NCBI GenBank assembly: GCA_019359695.1
Contig: JAHHGV010000008.1
Span: 1-64,000 of the forward strand
Length of the DNA: 64,000 nucleotides
Direction: 5' to 3'
Origin: Brasilonema angustatum HA4187-MV1
GTDB taxonomy: Bacteria; Cyanobacteriota; Cyanobacteriia; Cyanobacteriales; Nostocaceae
Within the stretch, counting starts at the first letter, position 1. Each line of letters begins with the position of its first letter. Below, in pieces: positions 9,423-19,160 of this stretch. The notes under the pieces were generated by a model. It did no database searches, had not been told where the DNA came from, and saw nothing but the letters and a program-made list of their open reading frames with translations. Position numbers and translations under genes: made by a program.

Positions 9423-11510
9423 GTGATAAACAAAGTAGATACTCGACTAGTTCTAACCTTTGATGGTCAACAGAATTATATAGATTTTGGTAGAAATGAT
9501 ATTGGTGGTGTTTTTGCTGAGGGGAATTCCGCCTTTACAATTTCAGGATGGGTTAATCCTCATCAACTAACAAACAAAGCCAGCACTTATGGGACGCGCA
9601 ATGTTTTTTTTGCCCGTTCTTCAGATATATACAGTGATAATTTTGAGTTCGGTATAAGTGAGTCAGGAAATCTAGATGTATACATTGATGAGAAAGTTGA
9701 CAATGTGATCAAAAACTTTGGCAATGGAGAATTAAGTGTCGGACAATGGCACTTCTTTGCTATTGTTTTTAATCAAGGTCAACTAACCATATTTCTTGAT
9801 GAGCATGAGTATGCTGACTCTTTGGCAGGTACCTCTTTAAACAAAGCAACTAGTTCTGTAACTCTTGGCGCGACTTTACACAACAACATATATTTCACAG
9901 GTCAATTAGCTAACATTAGCGTCTGGAATTACCCCTGTTCCCAAACGGAAATCCAAACGCAACGGTATCAGTTTTTAGTTGGGAATGAACAAGGATTAGT
10001 AGCTTACTGGGCATTAAACGAGGGAGAAGGGACTACAATCCGAGACCAAACTGGAAATGGTTATGATGGAAAGTTGCATGGCAATCCCACTTGGGATTTA
10101 GCAGAACTTCCATTTACGCTTGCACAATCCTCCAGTGAAGACGAGAGACAAGGTGAGACAGCAAGTGATTTAGAGGAAAACCCCCCTTTAACAGAAACTG
10201 CAGTACTACAGGAAGATTCCCCGACTCAAGCGACGACTGATTTAGCGCCAGTGATAACAGGGGATGAGGATCAACCAAAGGAAGAAAAAGAAACAAAGAA
10301 AAAATCTGCTAACGCCCAAACCTCTCTAACCTCCTCGCCAAAAGAGGAGGAAATCAAAATAAATCAAACTAGTCAAAGCGGAGTTTTAGTCACTATTCAA
10401 CTGCAGGAACAATCAGAAACATTAACTCAGAAGGAATCCCAAGAAACCATGAATACAACAGCTAATTCCAAATATAAAATACTTGCCATTGATGGAGGCG
10501 GTATTCGAGGCATTATCCCAGCACTGATATTAGCAGAAATTGAAAAGCGCACACAAAAGCAGATTTTTAGTTTGTTTGATTTAATTGCTGGCACTTCTAG
10601 CGGAGGAATTCTTGCACTCGGACTAACTAAACCCGGATTAACTCCAGAGTTATCTGAGAATTTGTCAGTCGCCCAATACAGTGCTGAGGCTCTCCTGCAA
10701 ATATTTCTTGAATATGGATGTGAGATATTTTATGAGCCATTCTTTGAAAGAATACTCGGTCAGATAGAGGATATATTTATCCAGCCAAAATATTCTTCTG
10801 AGGGCAGAGAGGAAATTTTAAGGCAATATTTTGGATACACTCCTTTAGAAAACAATCTCAAAGAAGTTTTCGTCACTAGCTACGATATCGAGCAGCGAAT
10901 TCCTATATTCTTTACAAATAAATTGGAAAAACAAAAGACAGAATCTCGAAATTTTCGCAAATTATGTGGAGGTTTAACACTCACAGATGCGGCTTTAGCA
11001 ACTAGTGCTACTCCCACTTATTTTGCTCCCCATCGTATTCCTACTTTCCATAATACAAACGGTTTTTATACTTTAGTCGATGGAGGATTGGTAGCTAATA
11101 ATCCTTCGAGTTTGGCTATTTTGGAAGCACAAATTAGTAGACAAGAAAACAAACAAGTGCTCAATACAGAGGATATTTTGCTAGTGTCCTTAGGTACAGG
11201 TTCTCTGACGAGTGTCTATCCTTATAACGAAGTCAAAAACTGGGGACTGTTGCAATGGGGAAGACCGCTTTTAAATATGGTATTTGACGGTGGTAGTGAA
11301 GTCGTAGCCGGAGAATTAGAACGGTTGTTTGAATCTAATAACAAAGAAACTCAAACTTATTATCGGTTCCAAACGTTCTTAACTGGCGAATTGGAAGAAA
11401 TAGATAATACCAAACCGGAGAATATCCGCAAGCTACAAGTCATAGCTCGTAAATTGATTACCGAAAAAAGCCAACAAATCGATGAGTTATGCAGTATTTT
11501 ATCAAGCTAA
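9423..11510 (+). CDS. LamG lectin-like domain fused to patatin-like phospholipase
   Basis: A 695-residue two-domain protein. Residues 5-235 form a concanavalin-like LamG domain (LTFDGQQNYIDFG, SGWVNPH, VGQWHFFAIVF, AYWALNEGEGT, DQTGNGYDG). Residues 236-350 are a Glu/Thr/Ser-rich linker. Residues 351-695 are a patatin-type lipase: oxyanion motif DGGGIRG (357-363), nucleophile elbow GTSSG (390-394, Ser392), and catalytic Asp in DGG (553). Patatins cleave acyl esters of phospholipids through a Ser-Asp dyad. There is no signal peptide. The start is GTG 9423 with GGAGAG nine bases upstream. A small glycine-rich membrane protein follows after 245 bp on the same strand. A role in membrane attack or defence is plausible because patatins are effectors in several bacterial immune systems, but no sensor gene is adjacent. 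Confidence 0.9.
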   Translation: MINKVDTRLVLTFDGQQNYIDFGRNDIGGVFAEGNSAFTISGWVNPHQLTNKASTYGTRNVFFARSSDIYSDNFEFGISESGNLDVYIDEKVDNVIKNFGNGELSVGQWHFFAIVFNQGQLTIFLDEHEYADSLAGTSLNKATSSVTLGATLHNNIYFTGQLANISVWNYPCSQTEIQTQRYQFLVGNEQGLVAYWALNEGEGTTIRDQTGNGYDGKLHGNPTWDLAELPFTLAQSSSEDERQGETASDLEENPPLTETAVLQEDSPTQATTDLAPVITGDEDQPKEEKETKKKSANAQTSLTSSPKEEEIKINQTSQSGVLVTIQLQEQSETLTQKESQETMNTTANSKYKILAIDGGGIRGIIPALILAEIEKRTQKQIFSLFDLIAGTSSGGILALGLTKPGLTPELSENLSVAQYSAEALLQIFLEYGCEIFYEPFFERILGQIEDIFIQPKYSSEGREEILRQYFGYTPLENNLKEVFVTSYDIEQRIPIFFTNKLEKQKTESRNFRKLCGGLTLTDAALATSATPTYFAPHRIPTFHNTNGFYTLVDGGLVANNPSSLAILEAQISRQENKQVLNTEDILLVSLGTGSLTSVYPYNEVKNWGLLQWGRPLLNMVFDGGSEVVAGELERLFESNNKETQTYYRFQTFLTGELEEIDNTKPENIRKLQVIARKLITEKSQQIDELCSILSS

Positions 11511-11755
11511 ATATTATAACATAATTTATAAGTTAAATCAACAATAACGCTATTTTACAGCGAAGGTTGTGTTGGACTAAGCTATCAGGTTAGGGTAAAT
11601 AGAGAAAATTTTCTAAAATTTTAACCTTATCTGAGCGTGAGTCACTCTATTCTCGCTTAGTCTAGATTTAAAAATAGGTTTCTTTGTTTACAAAGACTCC
11701 AGTTTGATACCCTGAGTAATGTTTGAACCAAAACCTAAAATTTGAGGTAATTCCA

Positions 11756-12148
11756 ATGGATGAAATCGTTAAAAAACTTGCCGGTCTGGGTCTTCCTGGC
11801 ATAATTCTCGTGATTATAACAGCCACAGCAGGAGGCAGTTCTGCTGCTGTTGCTGCTGCCCTCACAGCGGTGGGAGGACCGTTTGGCATCTTAGGAGGTA
11901 TAGGACTGCTTGGTCTAGTAACGGTTTTGGGGGATACTATAGCAGGATTTGGAATTGAAGCCATTCTTAAAGCCGTCTATGCAGAACGTAGCAAAACCGA
12001 ATCCGTGAGATTTCTCCTCAAAGAAATTAATGATTTACCCATTTCAGACGAGCTAAAACTCAAACTGAAAAATCAACTTACCCCAGAAACTAATACTTAT
12101 ACTGTGCCATCTGATGAACCAAGGACAGTTGAAATTGTCGATGAATAA
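11756..12148 (+). CDS. Small glycine-rich membrane protein
   Basis: A 130-residue protein of unrecognised family. Residues 5-70 are hydrophobic and rich in Gly and Ala (LGLPGIILVIITATAGGSS, AAVAAALTAVGGPFGILGG, IGLLGLVTVLGDTIAGFG), enough for two membrane helices with glycine-zipper character. The rest is a charged soluble tail (SVRFLLKEINDLPISDELKL). ATG 11756 is preferred because GAGG lies eight bases upstream; an earlier TTG at 11723 would add 11 residues. It follows the patatin gene on the same strand. A membrane partner of the lipase is an inference from position only. Confidence 0.65.
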   Translation: MDEIVKKLAGLGLPGIILVIITATAGGSSAAVAAALTAVGGPFGILGGIGLLGLVTVLGDTIAGFGIEAILKAVYAERSKTESVRFLLKEINDLPISDELKLKLKNQLTPETNTYTVPSDEPRTVEIVDE

Positions 12149-12295
12149 TTTCACGGTGAAATTCGGTGAAATTCCAGATTGAATGTCACTATGTACAGAC
12201 GTTGGCTCAATTTGTAACTTTTTGAATGCAAAGGAATGCGGAGTTAGCCCACGTAGAGTTTAGCCAAATTTAATCTGTTACAAATTTTGAGAAAA

Positions 12296-12343
12296 AATGG
12301 CCTTTGAGTCCAATTTTCCTGGATAAAATCCTCAAAGGCCATT
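12296..12343. repeat. 13-bp perfect inverted repeat upstream of NRPS genes
   Basis: Arms AATGGCCTTTGAG (12296-12308) and CTCAAAGGCCATT (12331-12343), loop 22 bases. On the minus strand the stem is followed by a T6 run, as in an intrinsic terminator; on the plus strand no T-run follows. It lies about 230 bp before the first synthetase gene. Possible roles are a barrier to antisense transcription or a leader structure. The rest of 12149-12571 shows a direct repeat CGGTGAAATT (about 12153 and 12165) and no gene. Confidence 0.6.
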
Positions 12344-12571
12344 ACTCAAAATTATCTAACTGATAGTGTTCAAGTAGTTTCTCAAACAATGGTTATCTTA
12401 TACCCTGATCTTCTTCATCCTTTAACCTTGGTTTGAGAAATATCTAGCTCATGTTACAACGTATTCATCAGTTATTTGAAAACCAAATTGTGTGAACTCC
12501 GCAAGCAATAGCTAACGCTTGCTCAATAAAAATCCAAAATCTGAAACATTTACATCCATTTCATTAAGTAT

Positions 12572-15500
12572 ATGCAAGAAAATTTGGTTAGTTCTACTCA
12601 TTCTATTAATGATTCTTATGCTTTAACTGAGCAGGACCAACATAAAATCTTAGTGGAATGGAATGATACAACGGTAGATTACCCCAAACATTTATGTATA
12701 CATCAGTTATTTGAAGCACAAGTGGACAAAACTCCAGACAATATTGCTGTCGTCTTCAATGAACAGAAACTCACATATCAAGAGTTGAACCACCGAGCCA
12801 ACCAAATAGCACATTATCTACAATCTTTGGGTGTGGGAACAGAAGTTCTGGTAGGGATTTGCGTTGAACGATCCTTGGAAATGGTAGTGGGAATGTTGGG
12901 AATTCTCAAGGCGGGTGGAGCATATGTGCCCTTAGATCCAACGTATCCCAAAGAGCGTTTATCGTTCATGCTGTCAGATTCACAAGTGCCAGTGCTGCTG
13001 ACTCAGGAAAAGTTTGTTACAGGTTTTACCGAAAGCGCGGTGAAAACGGTTTGTCTGGATACTGACTGGGAATCCATCAATCACCAAAGCCAAGAAAATC
13101 TGACAAGCGACGTGACGGCAGAAAACCTGGCTTATGTCATCTATACCTCTGGTTCTACAGGAACACCAAAGGGAGTCGCTGTACCGCATCGGGCTGTCAA
13201 TCGGCTAGTATGCAATACCAATTACGTGCAGTTAGACAAGAGCGATGCCTGCGGCGGTAAACTACGCATTGCTCAAGCCTCAAATGCTTCCTTTGACGCA
13301 GCTACTTTCGAGATCTGGGGTTCTCTCCTGCATGGGGCTAGGCTGGTGATCATTCCTCAGAATGTTGTGCTTTCGCCCCGGGATTTTGCCGCGTGCATCC
13401 GCGAACAAAAAATTAGTGTATTATTCTTGACCACGGCTTTATTTAATCAGTTAGCGAGCATTGTTCCTCAGGCATTTAAAAACCTGCGGCATTTGCTATT
13501 TGGCGGCGAAGCTGTTGATCCCAAGTCGGTTCAAGCAGTTCTTAAGAATGAGCCGCCACAGCGATTGCTACATGTTTATGGCCCGACTGAGAGTACAACA
13601 TTTTCTTGTTGGTACTTGGTGGAGGATGTTCCAGAAGGAGCAACTAATCTACCGATTGGTCGCCCAATTTCCAATACACAAATATATATACTGAATTGCA
13701 AACTTCAACCAGTCTCAGTTGGTACTGCTGGTGAATTATATATTGGCGGCGACGGCTTGGCACGAGGCTACCTAAATCGCCCAGATTTAACCAAAGAAAA
13801 ATTTATTCCTAATCCCTTTGGCAATTCAAAATTATATAAAACAGGTGACTTAGCCCGCTATTTACCAGATGGCAACATTGAGTTTCTGGGTCGAGTCGAT
13901 AATCAGGTGAAGATTCGCGGCTTCCGCATTGAACTGGGAGAAATTGAGGCGCTTTTGAGTCAACACTCGGATGTACAGCAGGCTGTGGTAATTGCCCGTG
14001 AAGACATTCCTGGTGATAAGCGTCTTGTTGCTTATATTGTCCTTAATCACAAGCTGGAAGCGAACACCACTACTTTGAAATGTTTCCTTGAAGAAAAGCT
14101 GCCCAATTATATGGTGCCAGCAGTCTTTATGATTTTGGACTTTTTCCCCCTCACTCCTAATGGGAAGGTGGATCGTCGCCATCTGCCCGCCCCCGATCGC
14201 TCACGCCCCGATCTCGAAGAAACCTTCGTCGCACCTCGTAACCCAATTGAGGAGAAGTTAGCGATCATCTGGGCTGAGTTACTGGGACTTGAGCAGATTG
14301 GAGTTAATGATAATTTTTTCGATCTGGGTGGTCATTCTCTAATTGCAACTCAAATACTTTCTCGCGTGCGCGAAGTTTTCCGAGTCGAGTTATCCTTTCA
14401 CCAAATATTTGCAAACCCCACCATAGAAAGTTTAGCTCAACTCATAGCAGAGGGTGACAAAGAGAAGCAGTTGCAGCGTCCTACCATAGAACGAATTCCC
14501 CATGAGGGACTTTTGTCAGTCTCCTTTGCCCAAGAACGAGTGTACTTCATCCAGCAATTAGCGCCGGAAAATAGTGCCTACCAATTCCAGGCAACGATGC
14601 GATTTCAAGGTCGGCTTGATGTCACGGTATTACAACAGTCTCTTGATGAGATTGTGCAGCGTCATGAAATCTTTCGCACGACTTATCCGGCGATAAATGG
14701 AAAGCTATTTCAGGTCATCAACCCACATCAACCAATCAGTTTCACAGTGATTGATCTCCAGTCATTCCCTGAAGCTGAACGTGAAGCCGAAATTCAAAAG
14801 CTAGTTGAGACAGAAGTGCAGCAGCCCTTTGACATGAATCAACTACCATTAGTTAGGTGGGTTTTGTTGAAGTTGAGCGACCAAGAACATCTGTTGATCC
14901 ACATTGAACATCACATGGCTCATGATGGTTGGTCATTCAACGTGTTCCTGGGTGAGTTGGTAGAACTTTATCAAGCATTCTCTTTGGATCATCCTTCCCC
15001 GCTTCCCGAACCACTCTTGCAGTTTGCGGACTTTGCCCATTGGCAGCGAGAATGGGTCAAAAGCCAGGAAGCCGAAGCCCAATTGACCTACTGGCAACAG
15101 AAGTTATCAGGCAGTTCACCCCTGTTAGAATTACCATTAGACCGCCCACGACCAACAGAGCAAACTTACCAAGGCGATCAAATCAGGATGGAACTTCCCA
15201 TCGACTTGTGTGAATCTCTCAGAGTTCTCAGTCGTCGAGAGGGGGTGACTTTATTCATGACGATGCTGGCAACTTTTCTGGTAATGTTGCACCGATACAC
15301 TGGGCAAGACGACATTAGTGTGGGGACTGCTGTTGCCAATCGGCGGATGCACGAGATAGAGAAGTTAATTGGCATGATTGTCAATAACTTGGTTTTACGC
15401 ACTGATTTGTCAGGTGATCCCACATTTCGGGAGTTACTTGGTCGAGTGCGCCAAGTGACAATGGAAGCTTATGCTAACGAAGACCTACCCTTCGATAAAG

Positions 15501-18500
15501 TGGTGGAAGTTCTCAAGCCAATACGCAACTTGAGTCACAATCCCCTGTTTCAAGTGATGTTCAGCTTCCATGATTCCCCAATGCCGGACTTGAGTCTCCC
15601 AGGCTTGGACATCAGCTTGCATGAACCCATCAGCAACAAATCCGCCAAGTTTGATTTGGATTTTCTGGTTATACCGCGTCTTGAACAACGTGTGCAGAAC
15701 GGTTCTAAAACACGAGCCAAGGGAATCACCTTAGTCTTAGAATACAATAGCGACCTCTTCGATGCTGCTACAATCCAACAGATGGCAGAGCAGTATCAAA
15801 AATTATTGTTAGAAATAATAGCTAATCCAGAGCAACACATTGGTAAATTACCTCTGTTAAGTCAATATCAACAAAAGTTGCTGCTGGAATGGAATAAAAC
15901 TTATAGAGAATATACTCAAACAGAGTGTATTCATAAATTGATTGAGTCTCAGGTGGAGTTAACGCCCAATGCTATCGCGATAGAGCAGGATGGTCAACAA
16001 TTAACCTATCGTGAATTGAGCGATCGCACCAATCAACTAGCACACTATTTGCAAAGTTTGGCAGTCAAACCAGAAACCCTAGTTGGTATCTGCGTTGACC
16101 GTTCCCTAGATATGATTGTCGGCTTACTGGGCATTCTCAAAGCAGGTGGTGCTTATGTTCCCCTAGATCCTGCTTATCCCCAAGAGCGACTGGCTGATAT
16201 TCTGGAAGATACGCAACTGGGCATCCTGCTGACTCAAGAAAGATTCCGGTCTCAATTACCAGACTATACCGGAAAAACAATTTGTTTAGATACGGACTGG
16301 TCAGTCATTGCTCAACATAATACAGCTAACCCGATTAGTGAAGTTCAACTCCACAACCTTGCTTACATTATTTACACCTCTGGTTCCACAGGCAAACCCA
16401 AGGGGGTGATGGTTGAACATCGGTCACTGATAAATTTTGTCATAACCGCCATTCATGAATATCGAATTCATGCAGCCGACCATATTCTCCAATTTGCCTC
16501 AATCTGCTTTGATACATCTATTGAAGAAATCTTTCCTTGTTTGTGTGTTGGTGCAACATTAGTACTACGCACCGAACAAATGCTGCACTCTAGCGACGAA
16601 TTTTGGCGATGTTGCCAACAATGGCAGTTAACTGTTTTGGATCTGCCTACAGCTTACTGGCATCAGTTGGTAGCGGAACTTAACCCTCAAGATTCCCGGA
16701 TTCCCGAAGGTCTGAGAACTGTAATTATTGGAGGAGAAGAAGTTCAACTGGAAAAAGTGAAGCACTGGTACAGTAGTGTTGCTCACTTCCCTCATCCACC
16801 CCAATTATTTAATAGTTACGGACCAACAGAAGCAACGGTTGTCACCACCTTACACCACCTCAATTCCTTAACAGCCACCGACGTTTCGATTGGACAACCC
16901 ATAAGCAATGCTCAGGTTTATATTTTAGATCAATATCTGCAATCTGTGCCCATAGGAGTTCCTGGAGAACTGCACATTAGCGGTGCAGGATTAGCAAGAG
17001 GGTATTGGCAACGCCCTGAACTGACGGCGGAGAAATTTATCCAAAATCCGATTGCTTATGCCACCTGCGACCGACTCTATAAAACAGGGGATTTAGCAAG
17101 ATTTCGAGCAGATGGTACCCTGGAATATCTCGGTCGAGTTGACGATCAAGTGAAAATTCGCGGCTTCCGGATCGAGTTGGGAGAAATTGAGACGGTGTTA
17201 CGTCAACATCCACAGGTGCACCAAGCTGTCGTCATTGCACGCGTTGACATTCCCGGACAAAAGCGACTTGTGGCTTATGTCGTACCCCACCAGCTGCAAC
17301 CAACCACCGATGAATTGCGCTATTTTCTCAAACAGAAACTGCCAAATTACATGGTGCCCTCGGCGTTCGTGCTGCTAGAAGCGTTGCCGATGACTCCCAA
17401 CCGAAAGATAGACTACCACGCTTTACCAGTCCCCGACTTTTCTCGCAGTGTCGAAGATAAATTTCTTGCCCCTCGTACACTTACAGAAGAGAAATTAGCG
17501 GCAATCTGGTCAGAAATCTTAAGACTAGAAAAAGTCGGCATCCACGATAACTTTTTTGAATTGGGCGGAGACTCCATCCTCAGCATTCAGATAATTTCCC
17601 GTGCCAATCAGGCGGGTATCCAAATTGCTCCAAAACAGCTATTTAAGTATCAAACGATTGCTGAGTTAGCTGCCGTGGCAGGTATCACTCGGTCTATCAA
17701 AGCAGAACTTGGCTTAGTGACAGGAACGGTTGTGTTGACACCAATCCAGCAATGGTTTTTCGAGCAGAAATTGTCCGAACCTCATTACTTTAACCAGTCC
17801 GCACTGCTGGAAGTGCCAGCAGAGTTGACACATGAGCAATTACAGCAAGTTGTACAACAATTGTTACTGCATCATGATGCTCTACGTCTGCGGTTTATGC
17901 CAGAAGGCGAACATTGGCAGCAAATTAACGCCGACACCCTAGAAATTATACCATTAAATGTCGTTGATTTGTCGCACCTTTCGCCAGAAGCACAAGAAAC
18001 AGCGATGAATGCTGCGGATGTTGAACTTCAGGCTAGTCTGAACTTATTTACTGGATCAATCGTACGAGTAGCACTGTTTCAATTGGGCAAAAATCAACCA
18101 GGTCGGTTACTGTTCATCATTCATCACTTAGCAGTAGATGGCATTTCCTGGCGAATTTTGCTCGAAGATTTGGCTACCGCCTATGAACAAATCAGCCGTG
18201 GCGACGCTATTAAATTACCACCGAAAACAACTTCCTTTCAATATTGGAGCGATCGCCTGACAGAATATGGACAATCAGAGGCGATCGCCACGGAGTTAGA
18301 TTACTGGCTCAGTGAGTATAATTTTAAAGTTACTGCCTTGCCAGTTGACTATCCTTCAAATAAAGAAGATAACACCGTAGCCTCAACCGCTTCTATGTCA
18401 CTTTCTTTAACTGAAGAACAAACCCGCGCCCTATTGCAAGATGTACCCTCTGCCTACAACACTCAAATTAATGATGTGCTGTTGACTGCCTTAGTGCAGA

Positions 18501-19156
18501 GTTTTTCTCAATGGACGGGAGAACGTTCTCTGCTGATTGATCTTGAAGGTCATGGACGAGAAGATTTGTTTGAGGATGTGGATTTGTCGCGCACTCTAGG
18601 TTGGTTTACTACCTTATTCCCCGTTCGGTTACAGCTAGAAGAAAGTGACCATCCAGGAGAAGCTTTAAAGTTAATCAAAGAACAACTGCGGCAAATCCCC
18701 AACCGGGGCATTGGTTATGGTGTACTGCGATATTTGAACGAAAACGTCGCAATACGCACAAAACTACAAGCGCTACCCCAACCACTAGTGAGTTTTAACT
18801 ACCTTGGTCAGTTTGATCAGGTGCTTAGGGCATCTGACGTGTTGGGTTTAGCCAAAGAATTTAAAGCTGAACAAAGTTTACTCAATAAGCGCAGCCATCT
18901 GTTAGGAATTAGCGGATTCATTCGCGCAAAAAAACTAGAAATGACTTGGGCTTACAGCGATAAAATTCATAAACGAACCACCATTGAGCGTTTAGCTTTG
19001 GGGTTTATGGAAGCATTAAAAACCCTGATTGCTCACTGTCAATCACCTGATGCGATCGGTCATACTCCTTCTGACTTCTCAGCAGCTAAACTCAGCCAAA
19101 AACAGTTAGATAAATTCTTATCCAAAATCAACAAAGATAAAACCAAGAAGAGGTAG
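12572..19156 (+). CDS. apnA: NRPS, A-T-C-A-T-E (anabaenopeptin-type starter)
   Basis: A 2194-residue bimodular synthetase. The order is: A1 about 30-540 (YTSGSTGTPKG at 191-201), T1 (LGGHSL, Ser589), C about 640-1080 (HHMAHDG at 780-786), A2 about 1110-1610 (YTSGSTGKPKG at 1268-1278), T2 (LGGDSI, Ser1668) and epimerase about 1695-2150 (HHLAVDG at 1851-1857, EGHGRE, GIGYGVLRY). There is no starter C domain, as expected for the exocyclic residue. Aligned by eye to GrsA, pocket residues are DAFFLGVTFK for A1 (Ile/Val-like) and DTEDIGSVVK for A2. The acidic residues at positions 239 and 278 of A2 suit Lys, and the E domain would give D-Lys, the invariant residue of anabaenopeptins. The GGDS form of T2 is typical before an epimerase. 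The next gene starts 4 bp after this stop. Confidence 0.93.
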   Translation: MQENLVSSTHSINDSYALTEQDQHKILVEWNDTTVDYPKHLCIHQLFEAQVDKTPDNIAVVFNEQKLTYQELNHRANQIAHYLQSLGVGTEVLVGICVERSLEMVVGMLGILKAGGAYVPLDPTYPKERLSFMLSDSQVPVLLTQEKFVTGFTESAVKTVCLDTDWESINHQSQENLTSDVTAENLAYVIYTSGSTGTPKGVAVPHRAVNRLVCNTNYVQLDKSDACGGKLRIAQASNASFDAATFEIWGSLLHGARLVIIPQNVVLSPRDFAACIREQKISVLFLTTALFNQLASIVPQAFKNLRHLLFGGEAVDPKSVQAVLKNEPPQRLLHVYGPTESTTFSCWYLVEDVPEGATNLPIGRPISNTQIYILNCKLQPVSVGTAGELYIGGDGLARGYLNRPDLTKEKFIPNPFGNSKLYKTGDLARYLPDGNIEFLGRVDNQVKIRGFRIELGEIEALLSQHSDVQQAVVIAREDIPGDKRLVAYIVLNHKLEANTTTLKCFLEEKLPNYMVPAVFMILDFFPLTPNGKVDRRHLPAPDRSRPDLEETFVAPRNPIEEKLAIIWAELLGLEQIGVNDNFFDLGGHSLIATQILSRVREVFRVELSFHQIFANPTIESLAQLIAEGDKEKQLQRPTIERIPHEGLLSVSFAQERVYFIQQLAPENSAYQFQATMRFQGRLDVTVLQQSLDEIVQRHEIFRTTYPAINGKLFQVINPHQPISFTVIDLQSFPEAEREAEIQKLVETEVQQPFDMNQLPLVRWVLLKLSDQEHLLIHIEHHMAHDGWSFNVFLGELVELYQAFSLDHPSPLPEPLLQFADFAHWQREWVKSQEAEAQLTYWQQKLSGSSPLLELPLDRPRPTEQTYQGDQIRMELPIDLCESLRVLSRREGVTLFMTMLATFLVMLHRYTGQDDISVGTAVANRRMHEIEKLIGMIVNNLVLRTDLSGDPTFRELLGRVRQVTMEAYANEDLPFDKVVEVLKPIRNLSHNPLFQVMFSFHDSPMPDLSLPGLDISLHEPISNKSAKFDLDFLVIPRLEQRVQNGSKTRAKGITLVLEYNSDLFDAATIQQMAEQYQKLLLEIIANPEQHIGKLPLLSQYQQKLLLEWNKTYREYTQTECIHKLIESQVELTPNAIAIEQDGQQLTYRELSDRTNQLAHYLQSLAVKPETLVGICVDRSLDMIVGLLGILKAGGAYVPLDPAYPQERLADILEDTQLGILLTQERFRSQLPDYTGKTICLDTDWSVIAQHNTANPISEVQLHNLAYIIYTSGSTGKPKGVMVEHRSLINFVITAIHEYRIHAADHILQFASICFDTSIEEIFPCLCVGATLVLRTEQMLHSSDEFWRCCQQWQLTVLDLPTAYWHQLVAELNPQDSRIPEGLRTVIIGGEEVQLEKVKHWYSSVAHFPHPPQLFNSYGPTEATVVTTLHHLNSLTATDVSIGQPISNAQVYILDQYLQSVPIGVPGELHISGAGLARGYWQRPELTAEKFIQNPIAYATCDRLYKTGDLARFRADGTLEYLGRVDDQVKIRGFRIELGEIETVLRQHPQVHQAVVIARVDIPGQKRLVAYVVPHQLQPTTDELRYFLKQKLPNYMVPSAFVLLEALPMTPNRKIDYHALPVPDFSRSVEDKFLAPRTLTEEKLAAIWSEILRLEKVGIHDNFFELGGDSILSIQIISRANQAGIQIAPKQLFKYQTIAELAAVAGITRSIKAELGLVTGTVVLTPIQQWFFEQKLSEPHYFNQSALLEVPAELTHEQLQQVVQQLLLHHDALRLRFMPEGEHWQQINADTLEIIPLNVVDLSHLSPEAQETAMNAADVELQASLNLFTGSIVRVALFQLGKNQPGRLLFIIHHLAVDGISWRILLEDLATAYEQISRGDAIKLPPKTTSFQYWSDRLTEYGQSEAIATELDYWLSEYNFKVTALPVDYPSNKEDNTVASTASMSLSLTEEQTRALLQDVPSAYNTQINDVLLTALVQSFSQWTGERSLLIDLEGHGREDLFEDVDLSRTLGWFTTLFPVRLQLEESDHPGEALKLIKEQLRQIPNRGIGYGVLRYLNENVAIRTKLQALPQPLVSFNYLGQFDQVLRASDVLGLAKEFKAEQSLLNKRSHLLGISGFIRAKKLEMTWAYSDKIHKRTTIERLALGFMEALKTLIAHCQSPDAIGHTPSDFSAAKLSQKQLDKFLSKINKDKTKKR

Positions 19157-19160
19157 TTTC

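Noticed and set aside
9423-12148. CBASS-type defence operon
   Set aside because: The lipase resembles patatin effectors, but there is no cyclic-nucleotide synthase (CD-NTase) or accessory gene nearby.
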